DNA of 64,000 nucleotides from Lacticaseibacillus daqingensis (GCF_003946115.1 NZ_RHOH01000003.1:62001-126000), one strand, 5' to 3'; positions 7,488-16,046 are shown, numbered from the stretch's first letter. The notes: generated by a model from the letters alone, not told the origin. Numbers and translations are program-made.

Positions 7488-8000
7488 CAAAAACAGACGT
7501 CACCGTGCTTACTTCGCGCGATGACGTCCTAAGTTAAGGTGTTCCCCGGATTCTCTTGATGCTGTGAGTTGGTTCGACCGATTACACTTGTTTCACAAAA
7601 CGCGCTTCGCTTGTTCTTGTTACTCGTGTACTTGGAGTCGAGAGAATCTGTTGGTTGCTTGGTTAAAACGATACTGCGACACCTCTTACTAACTAACTAT
7701 ATTCACTTGTACGTTTAGACTGCGGTATTGCGTGGTGCGGCCTAATTACTTAGCGTTGTTTGGTGTTATGAAACACCCGATGTGCACCTTTAACTCGCAG
7801 TGGTCACGCTTGGTTCGGAGAGTCTCTTTGTCAGACTCGCACCTCCAATTTGGCTGTTGCTTCATTCACACTGTGGTTCTTCTGGTGGCACAGTTTTCTG
7901 CTGTACCTAGGCTCTCATTGTGGAACGCTTGTGTTGAACGTTAACCTAGTTCGAGCTGGTGGTTTAACTGTGGTTCACCGAGGAACTGTTCCTTAACTCT
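7488..8000 (-). ncRNA. Candidate large structured non-coding RNA (about 500 nt)
   Basis: No protein gene fits 7490-8087, but the minus strand has a complete transcription unit. A strong promoter (8035-8007) is followed by a start near 8000, about 470 nt of AT-richer sequence, and an intrinsic terminator (stem GACGTCA/TGACGTC at 7496-7502 and 7522-7528, then TTTTTG). The 5' end AGTTAAGG (7998-7991) is the exact complement of CCTTAACT at the 3' end (7539-7532), closing the molecule. Internal pairings include GATTCTCT/AGAGAATC (7648-7641 with 7556-7549), GAGTCT/AGACTC around 7 bases, GGTGTT/AACACC around 4 bases, and GGTACAG/CTGTGCC around 7 bases. Single-stranded ACCA and GAACCA motifs recur. 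I do not find the signatures of RNase P, tmRNA, SRP or 6S RNA. Large RNA classes known from Lactobacillales (ROOL, GOLLD and similar) need testing. Confidence 0.6.
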
Positions 8001-8006
8001 GACTAA

Positions 8007-8044
8007 AGTATAGCATGCGACCCATTTTTATGCAAGCGCTTACG
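8007..8044 (-). promoter_or_regulatory. Promoter of the large RNA with overlapping cre-like site
   Basis: Minus strand: TTGCAT (8035-8030), a 17-base spacer and TATACT (8012-8007), near consensus. Overlapping the -35 box, the minus-strand sequence CGTAAGCGCTTGCA (8044-8031) matches 13 of 14 positions of the CcpA site consensus TGWAARCGYTWNCW. That position would give catabolite repression. The cre role is inferred. Confidence 0.65.
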
Positions 8045-8087
8045 CGTTATTTTTTTGCCCAATTTTTCGCACACATCGAGAATTGGT

Positions 8088-9179
8088 CTAGTAGGTAAAC
8101 AATCGTTGCGCGCTCGCCGCGCCGTAGCCGTATTCCGCCAGGGTGCGGCGCTGGGTGTCGAGTGACAAGACATACCCCGCATACTCGGTCGGCGTGTTGA
8201 TCAGCCGGTTCCACTTGCGGTTGTACCGGGTGGTCAGCCCATGATTGCGTCCCATCAGTGCGCTCACATTCAGCAGGCTGTAGTGAATGCCGTTGATGCG
8301 AAAATCCTCTTCCGTGTGCCAGTGCCCCGCCACATACGCAATGATGGTGCCGGTGGTGCCGCGAAAATCGAAGGTCGCCGTGCCTCCAAAATCCGGGTGC
8401 TGGCCAAACACGACTCGCCCGCTGAGTTTGGCGTTGAACGCGCGCAACACCTCATGCAGCTGGCGCCCATTGAAGCGCAGCCCCGGCTTGCCTGAGCGGG
8501 TCATCGCCGGGGCGTGCCCCATGATCAGCACGTCACGCGTCCCAGCCGTCTGCAGGGCATCGATCAGCTCCTGCACTTGCGCTGCCGTCACCGCAAGGGT
8601 CTTTTTGACATCGTAGTTCTTCCGACCGCCCACCCAGCGCACCGGAACATCTGAGGTATTCAGGGTGATCACACGGATATTCGCCCAGTCAAACACCGAC
8701 AGGCCGTGACGCGAGACGCTCGGGCCGCCGACTTGTGCCTTCATTGGCCGGAAAACGTGCTCGTTAAAGACCCACGGGTGGAAACTGCCGGCAAAGCGGC
8801 GATTACGTTCCGCATACTTATCGTTATCATCATGATTGCCTTTGGCGATCACATAGGGCAGTGCCCCTGCCGCGTAATCGTTCACGATGTTGCGGAGCCG
8901 CCACAGGGTCAAAAAACTCGGCTCGGAGCCGTCCACCAAGTCGCCGAGGTGCACGCGCCAGTCGATCGGCAGCTCGCCAGCCAACCAGTGCTGCTCCTGC
9001 ACATGCCAGAAGCCGTTGGGGCCGTAAAACGTGCGCGACAGCTGAGTTCGGTCGTGCGTGTCAGTGATCACGGCCAGATTGAGGCTGGCGCCGGTGATCT
9101 TGGGGCGCACCCAGTCGGCGAACTGCGTTAAGTCAGCGCGCACCGAGCGCCGAATCGTAATATTTTGGTGTAACCGCAT
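8088..9179 (-). CDS. Calcineurin-like metallophosphoesterase
   Basis: The protein is 363 residues from ATG 9179, placed after GGAGG with 7-base spacing. All motifs of the two-metal phosphoesterase fold are visible in order: VITDTHDR (D40, H42), HLGDLVDGS (D80), KGNHDDND (N115, H116), IMGHAPAM and AGHWHTEED. It has no signal peptide or membrane segment, so it is cytoplasmic. Family members hydrolyse phosphomonoesters, phosphodiesters or cyclic nucleotides; the substrate cannot be read from sequence. It is monocistronic. A large RNA promoter begins about 50 bases past its stop on the same strand. Confidence 0.85.
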   Translation of the reverse strand: MRLHQNITIRRSVRADLTQFADWVRPKITGASLNLAVITDTHDRTQLSRTFYGPNGFWHVQEQHWLAGELPIDWRVHLGDLVDGSEPSFLTLWRLRNIVNDYAAGALPYVIAKGNHDDNDKYAERNRRFAGSFHPWVFNEHVFRPMKAQVGGPSVSRHGLSVFDWANIRVITLNTSDVPVRWVGGRKNYDVKKTLAVTAAQVQELIDALQTAGTRDVLIMGHAPAMTRSGKPGLRFNGRQLHEVLRAFNAKLSGRVVFGQHPDFGGTATFDFRGTTGTIIAYVAGHWHTEEDFRINGIHYSLLNVSALMGRNHGLTTRYNRKWNRLINTPTEYAGYVLSLDTQRRTLAEYGYGAASAQRLFTY

Positions 9180-9362
9180 GGCGAATCCTCCGTTTCGTTG
9201 ATTGTCCCTATCATACACGTTTTTGGGCGGCTTGCTCGCTTTTTGCGTCTTACCTCACCAAATCCCTATGGTCAGGCGCTGCCAGTGGCTCGCTCAGTGT
9301 GTCGCCGCCACGTTGCGCTGATCGCCGGGTGGCGGCATCACACGGCCGACTCGGGGGTCAAA

Positions 9363-9408
9363 AAACGACCCCACCGCACGCAACAACGCAATCGGTGGGG
9401 CCGTTCTT
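9363..9408 (-). terminator. Intrinsic terminator after pdp
   Basis: Minus strand: CCCCACCG/CGGTGGGG extended by ACG/CGT, then a run of six Ts. It lies immediately past the pdp stop. Confidence 0.85.
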
Positions 9409-9411
9409 GGC

Positions 9412-10713
9412 TTACTTAATGATCTGCTTGATCAGTGGCTGCTTGACCGGCGCCACTGGGCCGATGGTGAAAGCCGCCTGAATGGCTTGGGCCACTGCGT
9501 CGATATCGTCGCTGTCGGCGTGGATCATGGCCAAGGTGTCCCCGGCCGTGACCGGGGTGCCCACTTTTTTGTGCAGGACCAGGCCAACGGCGAGGTCGAG
9601 CACGGAGTCTTTAGTGGCGCGCCCGCCGCCCAGCTGCATCACCGCGATGCCCAGGGCGTTGCTGTCGATGGCGGTGACGAAGCCATCTGTGGCCGCGGTG
9701 ACCGGCACCTTGTACTTGGCCTGGGGCAAAAGCGTTGGATCGTCCACGACCCGACTGTCTCCGCCTTGGCGTTCGATCAGCTGCTTGAACGCCTTGAGCG
9801 CACGGCCGTCTTTCAGCGCGTCCTCACACATCCCCAGCGCGATTTCCAGCGATTCCGCGCGCTTGCCCAGCACCAGCATGTGGGCGGCCAGCGTCAGCGT
9901 CAGCTCGCGCACATCCTTGGGGCCGCGGTTCTTCAAGATCGCGATGGATTCGGCGATTTCCAGGCTGTTCCCAATGGTGACGCCAAGCGGCTGATCCATG
10001 TCGGTCAAAAGCGCGACCCCGTCGACCCCGGCGGCGTGGCCGATCGAAACTAGCGCACGCGCCAGCTTTTCGGCGTCTGCCTGCGACTTCATGAACGCGC
10101 CGTTGCCGACCTTCACATCGAAGACCAGTGCGTTGGTGCCGCTGGCGATTTTCTTGGACATGATGGAGCTGGCGATCAGCGGGATCGACTCAACGGTGGC
10201 CGTCACATCACGCAACGCGTAGATGCGGCGGTCAGCGGGGGCCATGTCACCGGAGCTTGAGATGATGGCCTGCCCGATGTCCTGGACCTGCGCCTTGAAC
10301 TCGGCCTCCGTCTCATGCACGTTAAAGCCCGGGATGCTTTCCAGTTTGTCCAAGGTTCCTCCGGTGTGGCCGAGGCCGCGGCCGGAGATCATCGGGATCG
10401 GCACGCCCAGGCAGGCCACCAGCGGCGTCAGCGGGATCGAGATCTTGTCGCCCACACCGCCGGTGGAGTGCTTGTCGACCTTGACGCCTGGGATCTCATC
10501 CAGATTCAGGCGGTCCCCCGAGTTCAGCATCGCAAAGGCGAGGTTGGCCTGCTCCGCATCGGTCATCCCTTTGAAGTACGTCGCCATCAAAAAGGCGCTC
10601 ATCTGGTAATCGGGAATTTTGTCCGCTACGTACTCGGTGATCATCCAATCGATCTCCGCTTGGGTCAAAGTCCCCCCGTCACGCTTCTTGGCGATTAAGT
10701 CGACCATTCGCAT
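9412..10713 (-). CDS. pdp: Pyrimidine-nucleoside phosphorylase
   Basis: The protein is 433 residues. It cleaves uridine, deoxyuridine or thymidine with phosphate to give the base and (deoxy)ribose-1-phosphate, which feeds pentose use and base salvage. Recognisable are the N-terminal helical domain (MVDLIAKKRDGGTLT), the phosphate-binding segment KHSTGGVGDK (about residue 81), the family signature SGRGLGHTGGTLDKLE (about 110-125) and the C-terminal alpha/beta domain. The length fits the Bacillus-type Pdp. It is divergent from adenosine deaminase with a shared regulatory gap containing a cre-like site, so the two nucleoside-catabolic genes may be co-regulated. Confidence 0.95.
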   Translation of the reverse strand: MRMVDLIAKKRDGGTLTQAEIDWMITEYVADKIPDYQMSAFLMATYFKGMTDAEQANLAFAMLNSGDRLNLDEIPGVKVDKHSTGGVGDKISIPLTPLVACLGVPIPMISGRGLGHTGGTLDKLESIPGFNVHETEAEFKAQVQDIGQAIISSSGDMAPADRRIYALRDVTATVESIPLIASSIMSKKIASGTNALVFDVKVGNGAFMKSQADAEKLARALVSIGHAAGVDGVALLTDMDQPLGVTIGNSLEIAESIAILKNRGPKDVRELTLTLAAHMLVLGKRAESLEIALGMCEDALKDGRALKAFKQLIERQGGDSRVVDDPTLLPQAKYKVPVTAATDGFVTAIDSNALGIAVMQLGGGRATKDSVLDLAVGLVLHKKVGTPVTAGDTLAMIHADSDDIDAVAQAIQAAFTIGPVAPVKQPLIKQIIK

Positions 10714-10744
10714 ACTATCCCAGCTTTCTATCTATGATATTCTT

Positions 10745-10793
10745 AGTATACCGTATTGAGGCGGCGTTTACAGCGCTTTCACTGTGTTATACT
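10745..10793. promoter_or_regulatory. Divergent pdp/add promoters with cre-like site
   Basis: Minus strand: a TATACT box (10750-10745) preceded by TGTAAA with 16-base spacing serves pdp. Plus strand: a TATACT box (10788-10793) serves add. Between them TGAAAGCGCTGTAA (minus strand, 10781-10768) matches a CcpA site except near its 3' end and overlaps the -35 regions of both. Catabolite repression of nucleoside breakdown is a reasonable inference. Confidence 0.5.
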
Positions 10794-10853
10794 TAAAATA
10801 ACTTATTATTCCTTAAAACGTTCGGCACTACGGTCACAAATTGGGAGGCAATC

Positions 10854-11873
10854 ATGGACAAACCAACGCTGCACAAATTGGGAAAAGTTGAACTCCACTG
10901 TCATCTGGACGGCTCGCTGTCGCTGCACGCAATTCGCAAGCTGGCCGCCATGGCCAACATTAGCCTGCCCGCCGCAGACACGGCCCTGCAGGCGCTGGTG
11001 TCCGCGCCGGCGGACGCCGAGAACCTGATGGACTACCTGAAGGCGTTCGACTTCGTGCGCCCGCTGCTCCAAACCGAACCGGCACTGCGCCTCGCCGCCT
11101 ACGATGTGGCCGCCCAGGCCGCTGAGGAAAACGTGCGCTACATCGAGATCCGCTTTGCCCCGGAGTTCTCCATGGATGAAGGCCTCACCGCCACACAGGC
11201 GATCAAGGCCGTCACCGCCGGGTTGGCGCAGGCCAACGCCGACTTCGACCTGACGGCCACCGCGCTGATCTGCGGCATGCGGCAGTCGGCGGCCAGCGTG
11301 ACCGAGCCGATTTTTGCGGCCGCCGCACCGCTGCTCGGTCAAGGGGTGGTCGGGGCCGATTTTGCCGGGAACGAGGCCGACTTTCCCCCAGCCGTTGTCG
11401 CTGAGACCGTCGCCTACGCCCAGTCGCTGCACTTGCCACTGACCTTCCACGCCGGCGAGTGCCACTGCGCGCACAACATCGCCGCCGCACTCGCCCTGGG
11501 GATCCGCCGCATCGGCCACGCCACCGCCATCTTCGACCAGCCCGCGCTGATTCAGCGCTTCGTTGACAGTGGCGCGACCGCGGAGCTGTGCCTGACTTCC
11601 AACCTGCAGACCAAGGCGGCCGCCAGCCTGGCCGAGTTCCCCTATCAGGCGCTCAAGGCGGCCGGCGCCAAGCTCACCATCAACACCGACAACCGCACCG
11701 TCTCCCGCACCACCCTGACCCGCGAGTACGACTTGTTCCAGCAGTGCTTCGGCACCACGGCACAGGACTTCCTGACCTTCAACCAAAACGCAGCGGCCGC
11801 CGCCTTCATTCCGGCGGCGGCGCGCACCGCGTTAGCCGAGCGGCTGGCCGTGGAGTACGCACCTTACCTGTAA
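10854..11873 (+). CDS. add: Adenosine deaminase
   Basis: This 339-residue zinc enzyme converts adenosine or deoxyadenosine to inosine for purine salvage. Motifs of the amidohydrolase fold appear in order: ELHCHLDGSL with metal ligands H15 and H17, FAPEFS, ICGMRQ, DFAGNE, HAGE (near 200), RIGHAT and the metal-binding aspartate in NTDNRTVS. The last motif is TDDP in many homologues; TDN is a common variant in lactobacilli as far as I recall. TTGGGAGG precedes the ATG. It ends at a terminator shared with the convergent permease gene. Confidence 0.95.
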   Translation: MDKPTLHKLGKVELHCHLDGSLSLHAIRKLAAMANISLPAADTALQALVSAPADAENLMDYLKAFDFVRPLLQTEPALRLAAYDVAAQAAEENVRYIEIRFAPEFSMDEGLTATQAIKAVTAGLAQANADFDLTATALICGMRQSAASVTEPIFAAAAPLLGQGVVGADFAGNEADFPPAVVAETVAYAQSLHLPLTFHAGECHCAHNIAAALALGIRRIGHATAIFDQPALIQRFVDSGATAELCLTSNLQTKAAASLAEFPYQALKAAGAKLTINTDNRTVSRTTLTREYDLFQQCFGTTAQDFLTFNQNAAAAAFIPAAARTALAERLAVEYAPYL

Positions 11874-11883
11874 GCCGCACCAC

Positions 11884-11925
11884 CCAAAAACTGGCCCCAC
11901 CATCAGCGGTGAGGCCAATTTTTGG
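11884..11925. terminator. Bidirectional terminator between add and permease
   Basis: A hairpin with arms CCAAAAA..GGCC and GGCC..TTTTTGG gives T-rich tails on both strands. It serves the convergent add and APC-permease genes. Confidence 0.75.
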
Positions 11926-11959
11926 TGCGGTCAGCAACGGGCTATTTTGCCCGAACGCC

Positions 11960-13396
11960 CTAAGCGATCGGCTTTTGCCGCCGGGCCAAGGCGGGCAGGA
12001 TCAGCCCCAGGGCCAGCAAGAGTACCGGGGTCAGAATGTTCAGCGTGAGCTGGAACATCCAGGTGCCCGGCCGAGCCGCGTAATCGATCTTAGGCAGCAT
12101 GCCCATCACGCAGGCAAAGGCGGTGAAGAAGAAGCACCAGCCCCCAATCACCATGCCGACCTTCGGGTTCTTGACGAACTCGTATTCGGACTTAAACTTC
12201 TTGTACTGCTTGTTCAAGAGGATGTAGGCCAGGAACACCCAGAGGTAACGCATCGGCATCACGACGGCGTTCAGGTTCAACAGCCAGTTGTACAGTTCGT
12301 TCATGTTGCCGATCCCGATGGACGGGATCACGATCAGCAGGCTGACCAGCACCCCGGTCATCAGGTACCCGTTGGTCGGGGTGCCTTTGGCGTTGAGCTT
12401 GCTCAGCTTGGCCGGAATGAAGTGGGCATCGGCGTCACCCAGCAGAATTTTCAGCGGGGCATCGATGGAAAAAGCCAAAGCGGAGATCTGCGCCATGGCT
12501 TGCGCCAAGGCGTAGAGGATGACGAAAATGTTGCCGACGCCATAGTACGCCCCGAGCTTGGCAAACGCGAGGTAGGCGCCGTTGGCCATCAGGTCCGCAG
12601 GAATGTGGTTGGCGTCAAACAGCATCCCCATCCCAAAGGACCCGAGGATGGCGCACAGCGCAACCATGCCGGCCAACACCAGCATGCCCAGCGGAAACTC
12701 CTTGGCGGCGTGCTTCGTGTTGTTGACGTACGGAGAGATTTTTTCCGCGCCGCCGACGGCAAATACGAGCATTGAAATCGTGGTGAAGTAGTTGACATTG
12801 AACGTCGGCAGGTAGGTGCTGAGCTTGTCCATGTGCGGTGTCGCGATCGTCGCGTGCGTCATGAACGGCGCAGACACCGCCAGGATAATAAACAGGATGG
12901 ACATGATGAACATCGCCGTCCCGGCCACGGAACCGATGCGGTTCAGCGTGGTCAACCCGCGCGAGGCCAACCACAAGAACGCGAGGAACAGCACCAGACA
13001 CAGCGCCGAAACCACTTTGGCGTTCACCTCATTAACGAAGTTCCCGTTCCCCTTGAACAGCCAGCTCAGGGAGATCAGGATCCCCTGCGGCTTCTGGGCG
13101 AGGTACGGCACATGCACCACCCAGTAAGTCCAGGCCGCAAAGTAAGCGAGCCGCTTGGTGCTGGTGCGGCTGATCCAGGAGGCCACGCCCCCGTTTTCAT
13201 CCTTGAACGCCGAGCCGAGTTGACCCACGATCAACGCGTACGGCACGAAGTATAAGACCATGATGAGCACCCAGCTCGTGACCACGGATAGGCCTTGTTG
13301 GGCGTAGTTGTTGACGACATTCCCCAGTCCCCAAACCGCGACGAATGCGATCAGGGCGACGTTATACCATCGCAGTTGCTTTTTGGCGTCTGCCAT
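11960..13396 (-). CDS. APC-family amino acid permease
   Basis: This 478-residue integral membrane protein has about 12 hydrophobic segments spaced as in the APC superfamily. It starts MADAKKQLRWYNVALIAFVAVWGLGNVVNNYA, with the G-rich unwound first helix typical of these carriers, and a conserved GGAEKISPYVNN stretch near residue 215. It resembles the glutamate/GABA-antiporter and YjeM-like branch. It would import or exchange an amino acid; the substrate is not determinable. AGGTGG precedes the ATG. It is monocistronic, with the terminator downstream shared with add. Confidence 0.85.
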   Translation of the reverse strand: MADAKKQLRWYNVALIAFVAVWGLGNVVNNYAQQGLSVVTSWVLIMVLYFVPYALIVGQLGSAFKDENGGVASWISRTSTKRLAYFAAWTYWVVHVPYLAQKPQGILISLSWLFKGNGNFVNEVNAKVVSALCLVLFLAFLWLASRGLTTLNRIGSVAGTAMFIMSILFIILAVSAPFMTHATIATPHMDKLSTYLPTFNVNYFTTISMLVFAVGGAEKISPYVNNTKHAAKEFPLGMLVLAGMVALCAILGSFGMGMLFDANHIPADLMANGAYLAFAKLGAYYGVGNIFVILYALAQAMAQISALAFSIDAPLKILLGDADAHFIPAKLSKLNAKGTPTNGYLMTGVLVSLLIVIPSIGIGNMNELYNWLLNLNAVVMPMRYLWVFLAYILLNKQYKKFKSEYEFVKNPKVGMVIGGWCFFFTAFACVMGMLPKIDYAARPGTWMFQLTLNILTPVLLLALGLILPALARRQKPIA

Positions 13397-13568
13397 GTTT
13401 CCACCTGACTTTCTTCAAAAATGATAATGCTGTGTCCATTTTAGCGGTGCAACCCCACGTTTTTGGTGAACTCGCCACCACAATTCCGTAAGAAAGTCAT
13501 GAGCGACTAGCCATTTAACGCTTTTTATTTGCCCATTTATGGCGATCGTACCTGGCGCGACATCAAAA

Positions 13569-13606
13569 AGTGCGCCTGCGATGGCTTTTACCCATCACAG
13601 GCGCAC
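13569..13606 (-). terminator. Intrinsic terminator after Eis-like gene
   Basis: Minus strand: a long stem GTGCGCCTG.GATGG / CCATC.CAGGCGCAC with a short loop, then TTTTTG. Confidence 0.88.
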
Positions 13607-13625
13607 AAGAGAAGTGGCACAGGGA

Positions 13626-14798
13626 TTAGAAGTAATCGTACAGCTGTGTCTGCCGCTGCAGGAAGGCGTCGCCAACACTGGCGATCGTGAACGCATCCCC
13701 ATCGATCAGCCCGAGGTTGGAGGCATCCCGCAGCGTGCGCACGCCAAAGCTGACCTTGACCAGCTGCTCAATGCTCAGGCGCAACGCAGGCGTTGCGGTT
13801 GAGGTGGCACGCTCGAAGGTGACCTGGCCGTCGTTGATGGCCAGCTGCCACAACCCGGCGTTGGCCGGAAGAAAGTCATCTTGAATGGCGATCACCACTG
13901 GCGCGAGGTCCGAGACCTGGTACGGATAGCGCTGCATAAAGTCCTGCACATCCACGATCCGCGCCATCATGTACGCGCGCACGGTAGTGGTCAGCGCCCC
14001 CGGCTCCGGCAGCAAGTCATGCAGCGACTCCGGGTTGCCGGTTGTGTAGACGAACTGCGCAAACGCGGTGCGGTGCGCCGTGATGAAGCGGGCCAGCGCG
14101 AGCAGCGCATCCAGGTCATCGTGAAACTGCTCCAGGATCCGGAAGGTGTCGCCATCGCGCTCGTAAATCACGTAACCGGTCGGCCGCTCGCCTAGCATCG
14201 CCACGGCCACCTCGCGGTTCGGGTAGTGATCGGCCATGTTGCTCCACCACCAGTCTGCCCGGCGCAGTCCGCCGCGGGTGGCGTCCTTGCTACGACCATA
14301 GACGGCCGCCATCGCCTCGATCGCCGCGCGAAACGGCACCCGCGCCACGGTAACAGCGGCCGACACCCGCGGCACCTTCGGTAAGTCGCGCGCTGCGATG
14401 GTGTGGGTCACTTGGTCGAACGCGCCTTCGTAGCCGAAACGCCGGTAAAAGGTGCTGGAAAATGGCGCGAGGTATGACAGGGTTTCACCGTTGGCCCGCA
14501 TGTCCGCAAAGGCCTGCTGCATGATGGCACTGATGCCGCCGTGCCCGCTGGCCTCCGGATAGCTGGACACATAGCCTACCCCGCTCATCTTGTACGTCAC
14601 GCCGGACAGATCCACCTCAAAGTGGGTGCCGAGCAGCCCACTTTGCAAAGGTGTCCCCACTGCCCAGGCGGCAGAGTGCGCGTACAGGCTCGCAAAGGCC
14701 CGGTCGCGGGTCTCGCTTTGGGGTTTATGAAACGCGTAGCGGGCCAGCGCGTAAAACGCGGCTTCGTCTTCCGCAACTAATCGGCGTACTTCAGTCAA
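13626..14798 (-). CDS. Eis-like GNAT-family N-acetyltransferase
   Basis: The protein is 390 residues. The N-terminal half is a GNAT acetyl-CoA-binding domain with GVGYVSSYPEASGHGGISAIMQQAF (about 77-100), and the segment SYLAPFSSTFYRRFGYE is characteristic of the Eis/DUF4111-like group. A second GNAT-like middle part and a C-terminal SCP2-like domain (about 285-390) complete the usual length of about 400 residues. Eis homologues acetylate amines, including aminoglycosides and protein lysines in mycobacteria. The role in lactobacilli is unknown, and resistance should not be assumed. The C-terminus ends FLQRQTQLYDYF; a free C-terminal carboxylate is functionally important in Eis. Confidence 0.85.
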   Translation of the reverse strand: MTEVRRLVAEDEAAFYALARYAFHKPQSETRDRAFASLYAHSAAWAVGTPLQSGLLGTHFEVDLSGVTYKMSGVGYVSSYPEASGHGGISAIMQQAFADMRANGETLSYLAPFSSTFYRRFGYEGAFDQVTHTIAARDLPKVPRVSAAVTVARVPFRAAIEAMAAVYGRSKDATRGGLRRADWWWSNMADHYPNREVAVAMLGERPTGYVIYERDGDTFRILEQFHDDLDALLALARFITAHRTAFAQFVYTTGNPESLHDLLPEPGALTTTVRAYMMARIVDVQDFMQRYPYQVSDLAPVVIAIQDDFLPANAGLWQLAINDGQVTFERATSTATPALRLSIEQLVKVSFGVRTLRDASNLGLIDGDAFTIASVGDAFLQRQTQLYDYF

Positions 14799-14974
14799 AA
14801 TCGCTCAGCTCCTTTAGGGATGATACCTTCAGTATAGCAAACTCCCAGGCCTGCTTAAGGTTTTCTTAGCCGAAAGGTCACACTTTCGTTACGCCTTGCC
14901 CCGCTTTTTGACCACACGTCCTGATTATGATGAAGTTAATCAAATCAGCCAGCGCTTTGGAAAGGATGACTCCC

Positions 14975-15211
14975 ATGGAACTTCAATCAAACGTCTACAC
15001 CGCCCAGCTTGACCGCATCACGTACCCCACCATCGCGGCGCACACCGAAGACGGTGCGGTGCTGGTGATCGAAACCAACGAAAAACAGCGCCGTGACCCC
15101 CAATTCTGGGCGGCCATCAGCGCCATTCTCAAAGCGAAACTCTGGGTGCCGGTTTCCACGCAACTGCACCAATTGTTTGATGCGGACTGGCTGGTGCCGG
15201 CTTCCCTGTAG
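14975..15211 (+). CDS. Hypothetical protein (78 aa)
   Basis: This small soluble protein starts at ATG 14975, preceded by GGAAAGG. Upstream in-frame ATGs have no ribosome site. It is predicted alpha/beta with a strand-rich N-terminal half (VYTAQLDRITYPTIAAH, GAVLVIETNE) and a helix (PQFWAAISAILKA). It has no motif I recognise. It converges with the gene at 15215, with 3 bases between the stop codons. Confidence 0.65.
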   Translation: MELQSNVYTAQLDRITYPTIAAHTEDGAVLVIETNEKQRRDPQFWAAISAILKAKLWVPVSTQLHQLFDADWLVPASL

Positions 15212-15214
15212 CCC

Positions 15215-15706
15215 TTACTTCGACTGCTGTGAAGCGAACCGATTGGCCGCCACGATCAGCGTCACGACCGCATCCTTGGACAACGCCGCCGTGATGGTCG
15301 CCAGGTGCCCGCTTGTGGCCACCGCCCCGATCACTTCCAACCCGTACTTGATCAGGTTCAAGTCCTTTTTGGGCTGGTACCCGCCTTCAAACACCGGCTC
15401 GTGATTATAGGTGAAGTTGATCTCGTCGTTAACGATCGATCCATCGACGTGGTTGACCATGATCCGGTCTTCCAGCTCACGAAGCGGCAGGTCGTCTGCC
15501 AGCAGGTTGAGCTTGTGGTCAGACTCCTCCTTGTCGTACTGCCCTTGGTGCATCTCCAAGTAATGGACGGCCGGCTGCGCCAGCACGTTCAAGTAGTCGA
15601 CCGCGGCCGCGATCCGCTCCAGCGGGAGTTGTTCGTTGTTTTCAAGCAGTGCTTGGGTCTTGGCTTCCAGCCAATCGGCAAGTTCACTGACACCATATTG
15701 ATCCAT
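15215..15706 (-). CDS. Hypothetical protein (163 aa)
   Basis: The N-terminal part is helical and charged (LADWLEAKTQALLENNEQLPLERIAAAVDYLNV). The middle part is acidic, and the C-terminus is a more hydrophobic helix (ATITAALSKDAVVTLIVAANRF) that might contact a membrane. No family recognised. AGAGGAAGG lies before the ATG. It is convergent with the 78-residue gene, and no terminator is visible between them. Confidence 0.7.
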   Translation of the reverse strand: MDQYGVSELADWLEAKTQALLENNEQLPLERIAAAVDYLNVLAQPAVHYLEMHQGQYDKEESDHKLNLLADDLPLRELEDRIMVNHVDGSIVNDEINFTYNHEPVFEGGYQPKKDLNLIKYGLEVIGAVATSGHLATITAALSKDAVVTLIVAANRFASQQSK

Positions 15707-15852
15707 GTGTGGCCCTTCCTCTCTGTGACTATCGCACTTATTGTATCATTTTGGTCCGCGGGGGGAAACCAAGCCGCCACGCGCGATTTAACGCTTTTGC
15801 AATCATTGCCCGGGGAAAACTATGCGATACTGAAGCTAGAGGAGGGGAGCAC

Positions 15853-16032
15853 ATGCCGAATCGTCATCAACCATTACCGCTTTATGACGGCCAGGGCCAG
15901 CCGCTCAAGCTGAAGCTCAAGGTCACCTACAAGTTGCGCGTCAAAAACGGCTACATCCTCGGCTTACAACCGGATCAACGCCAGACGCGCCTCCCGAACT
16001 TACTCGCGGCGCATCATCCGCTCCAACCCTAA
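15853..16032 (+). CDS. Small basic hypothetical protein (59 aa)
   Basis: It starts at ATG 15853 after GGAGGGG. It is rich in lysine and arginine with alternating hydrophobic residues (PLKLKLKVTYKLRVKNGYILGL), suggesting a small beta barrel or nucleic-acid-binding fold. No family is recognised. A structured repeat element begins 15 bases past its stop. Confidence 0.5.
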   Translation: MPNRHQPLPLYDGQGQPLKLKLKVTYKLRVKNGYILGLQPDQRQTRLPNLLAAHHPLQP

Positions 16033-16046
16033 GTCAATCACACAGC

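Noticed and set aside
7164-7532. A 122-codon plus-strand open frame upstream of the T-box region
   Set aside because: It runs across repeat units and hairpins, has no good ribosome site, and its composition is not protein-like.
7746-7865. A 39-codon minus-strand ORF (starting MKQQPNWRCE) inside the candidate large RNA
   Set aside because: There is no ribosome site before the ATG and the reading frame is crossed by the predicted hairpins. It is probably chance, though a dual-function RNA cannot be excluded.
7488-8000. RNase P RNA, tmRNA, SRP RNA or 6S RNA as identity of the gene-free unit
   Set aside because: None of the conserved core sequences I know for these RNAs (for example GAGGAAAGUCC of RNase P or a tmRNA tag with a CCA-type end) is present on either strand.
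10806-11786. Minus-strand open frame opposite adenosine deaminase
   Set aside because: It is a shadow frame; add has all catalytic motifs.
11588-12775. Plus-strand open frame of about 395 codons crossing the end of add and the permease gene
   Set aside because: It crosses a terminator and lies antisense to a clear membrane protein; low-complexity Gln/His/Arg composition.
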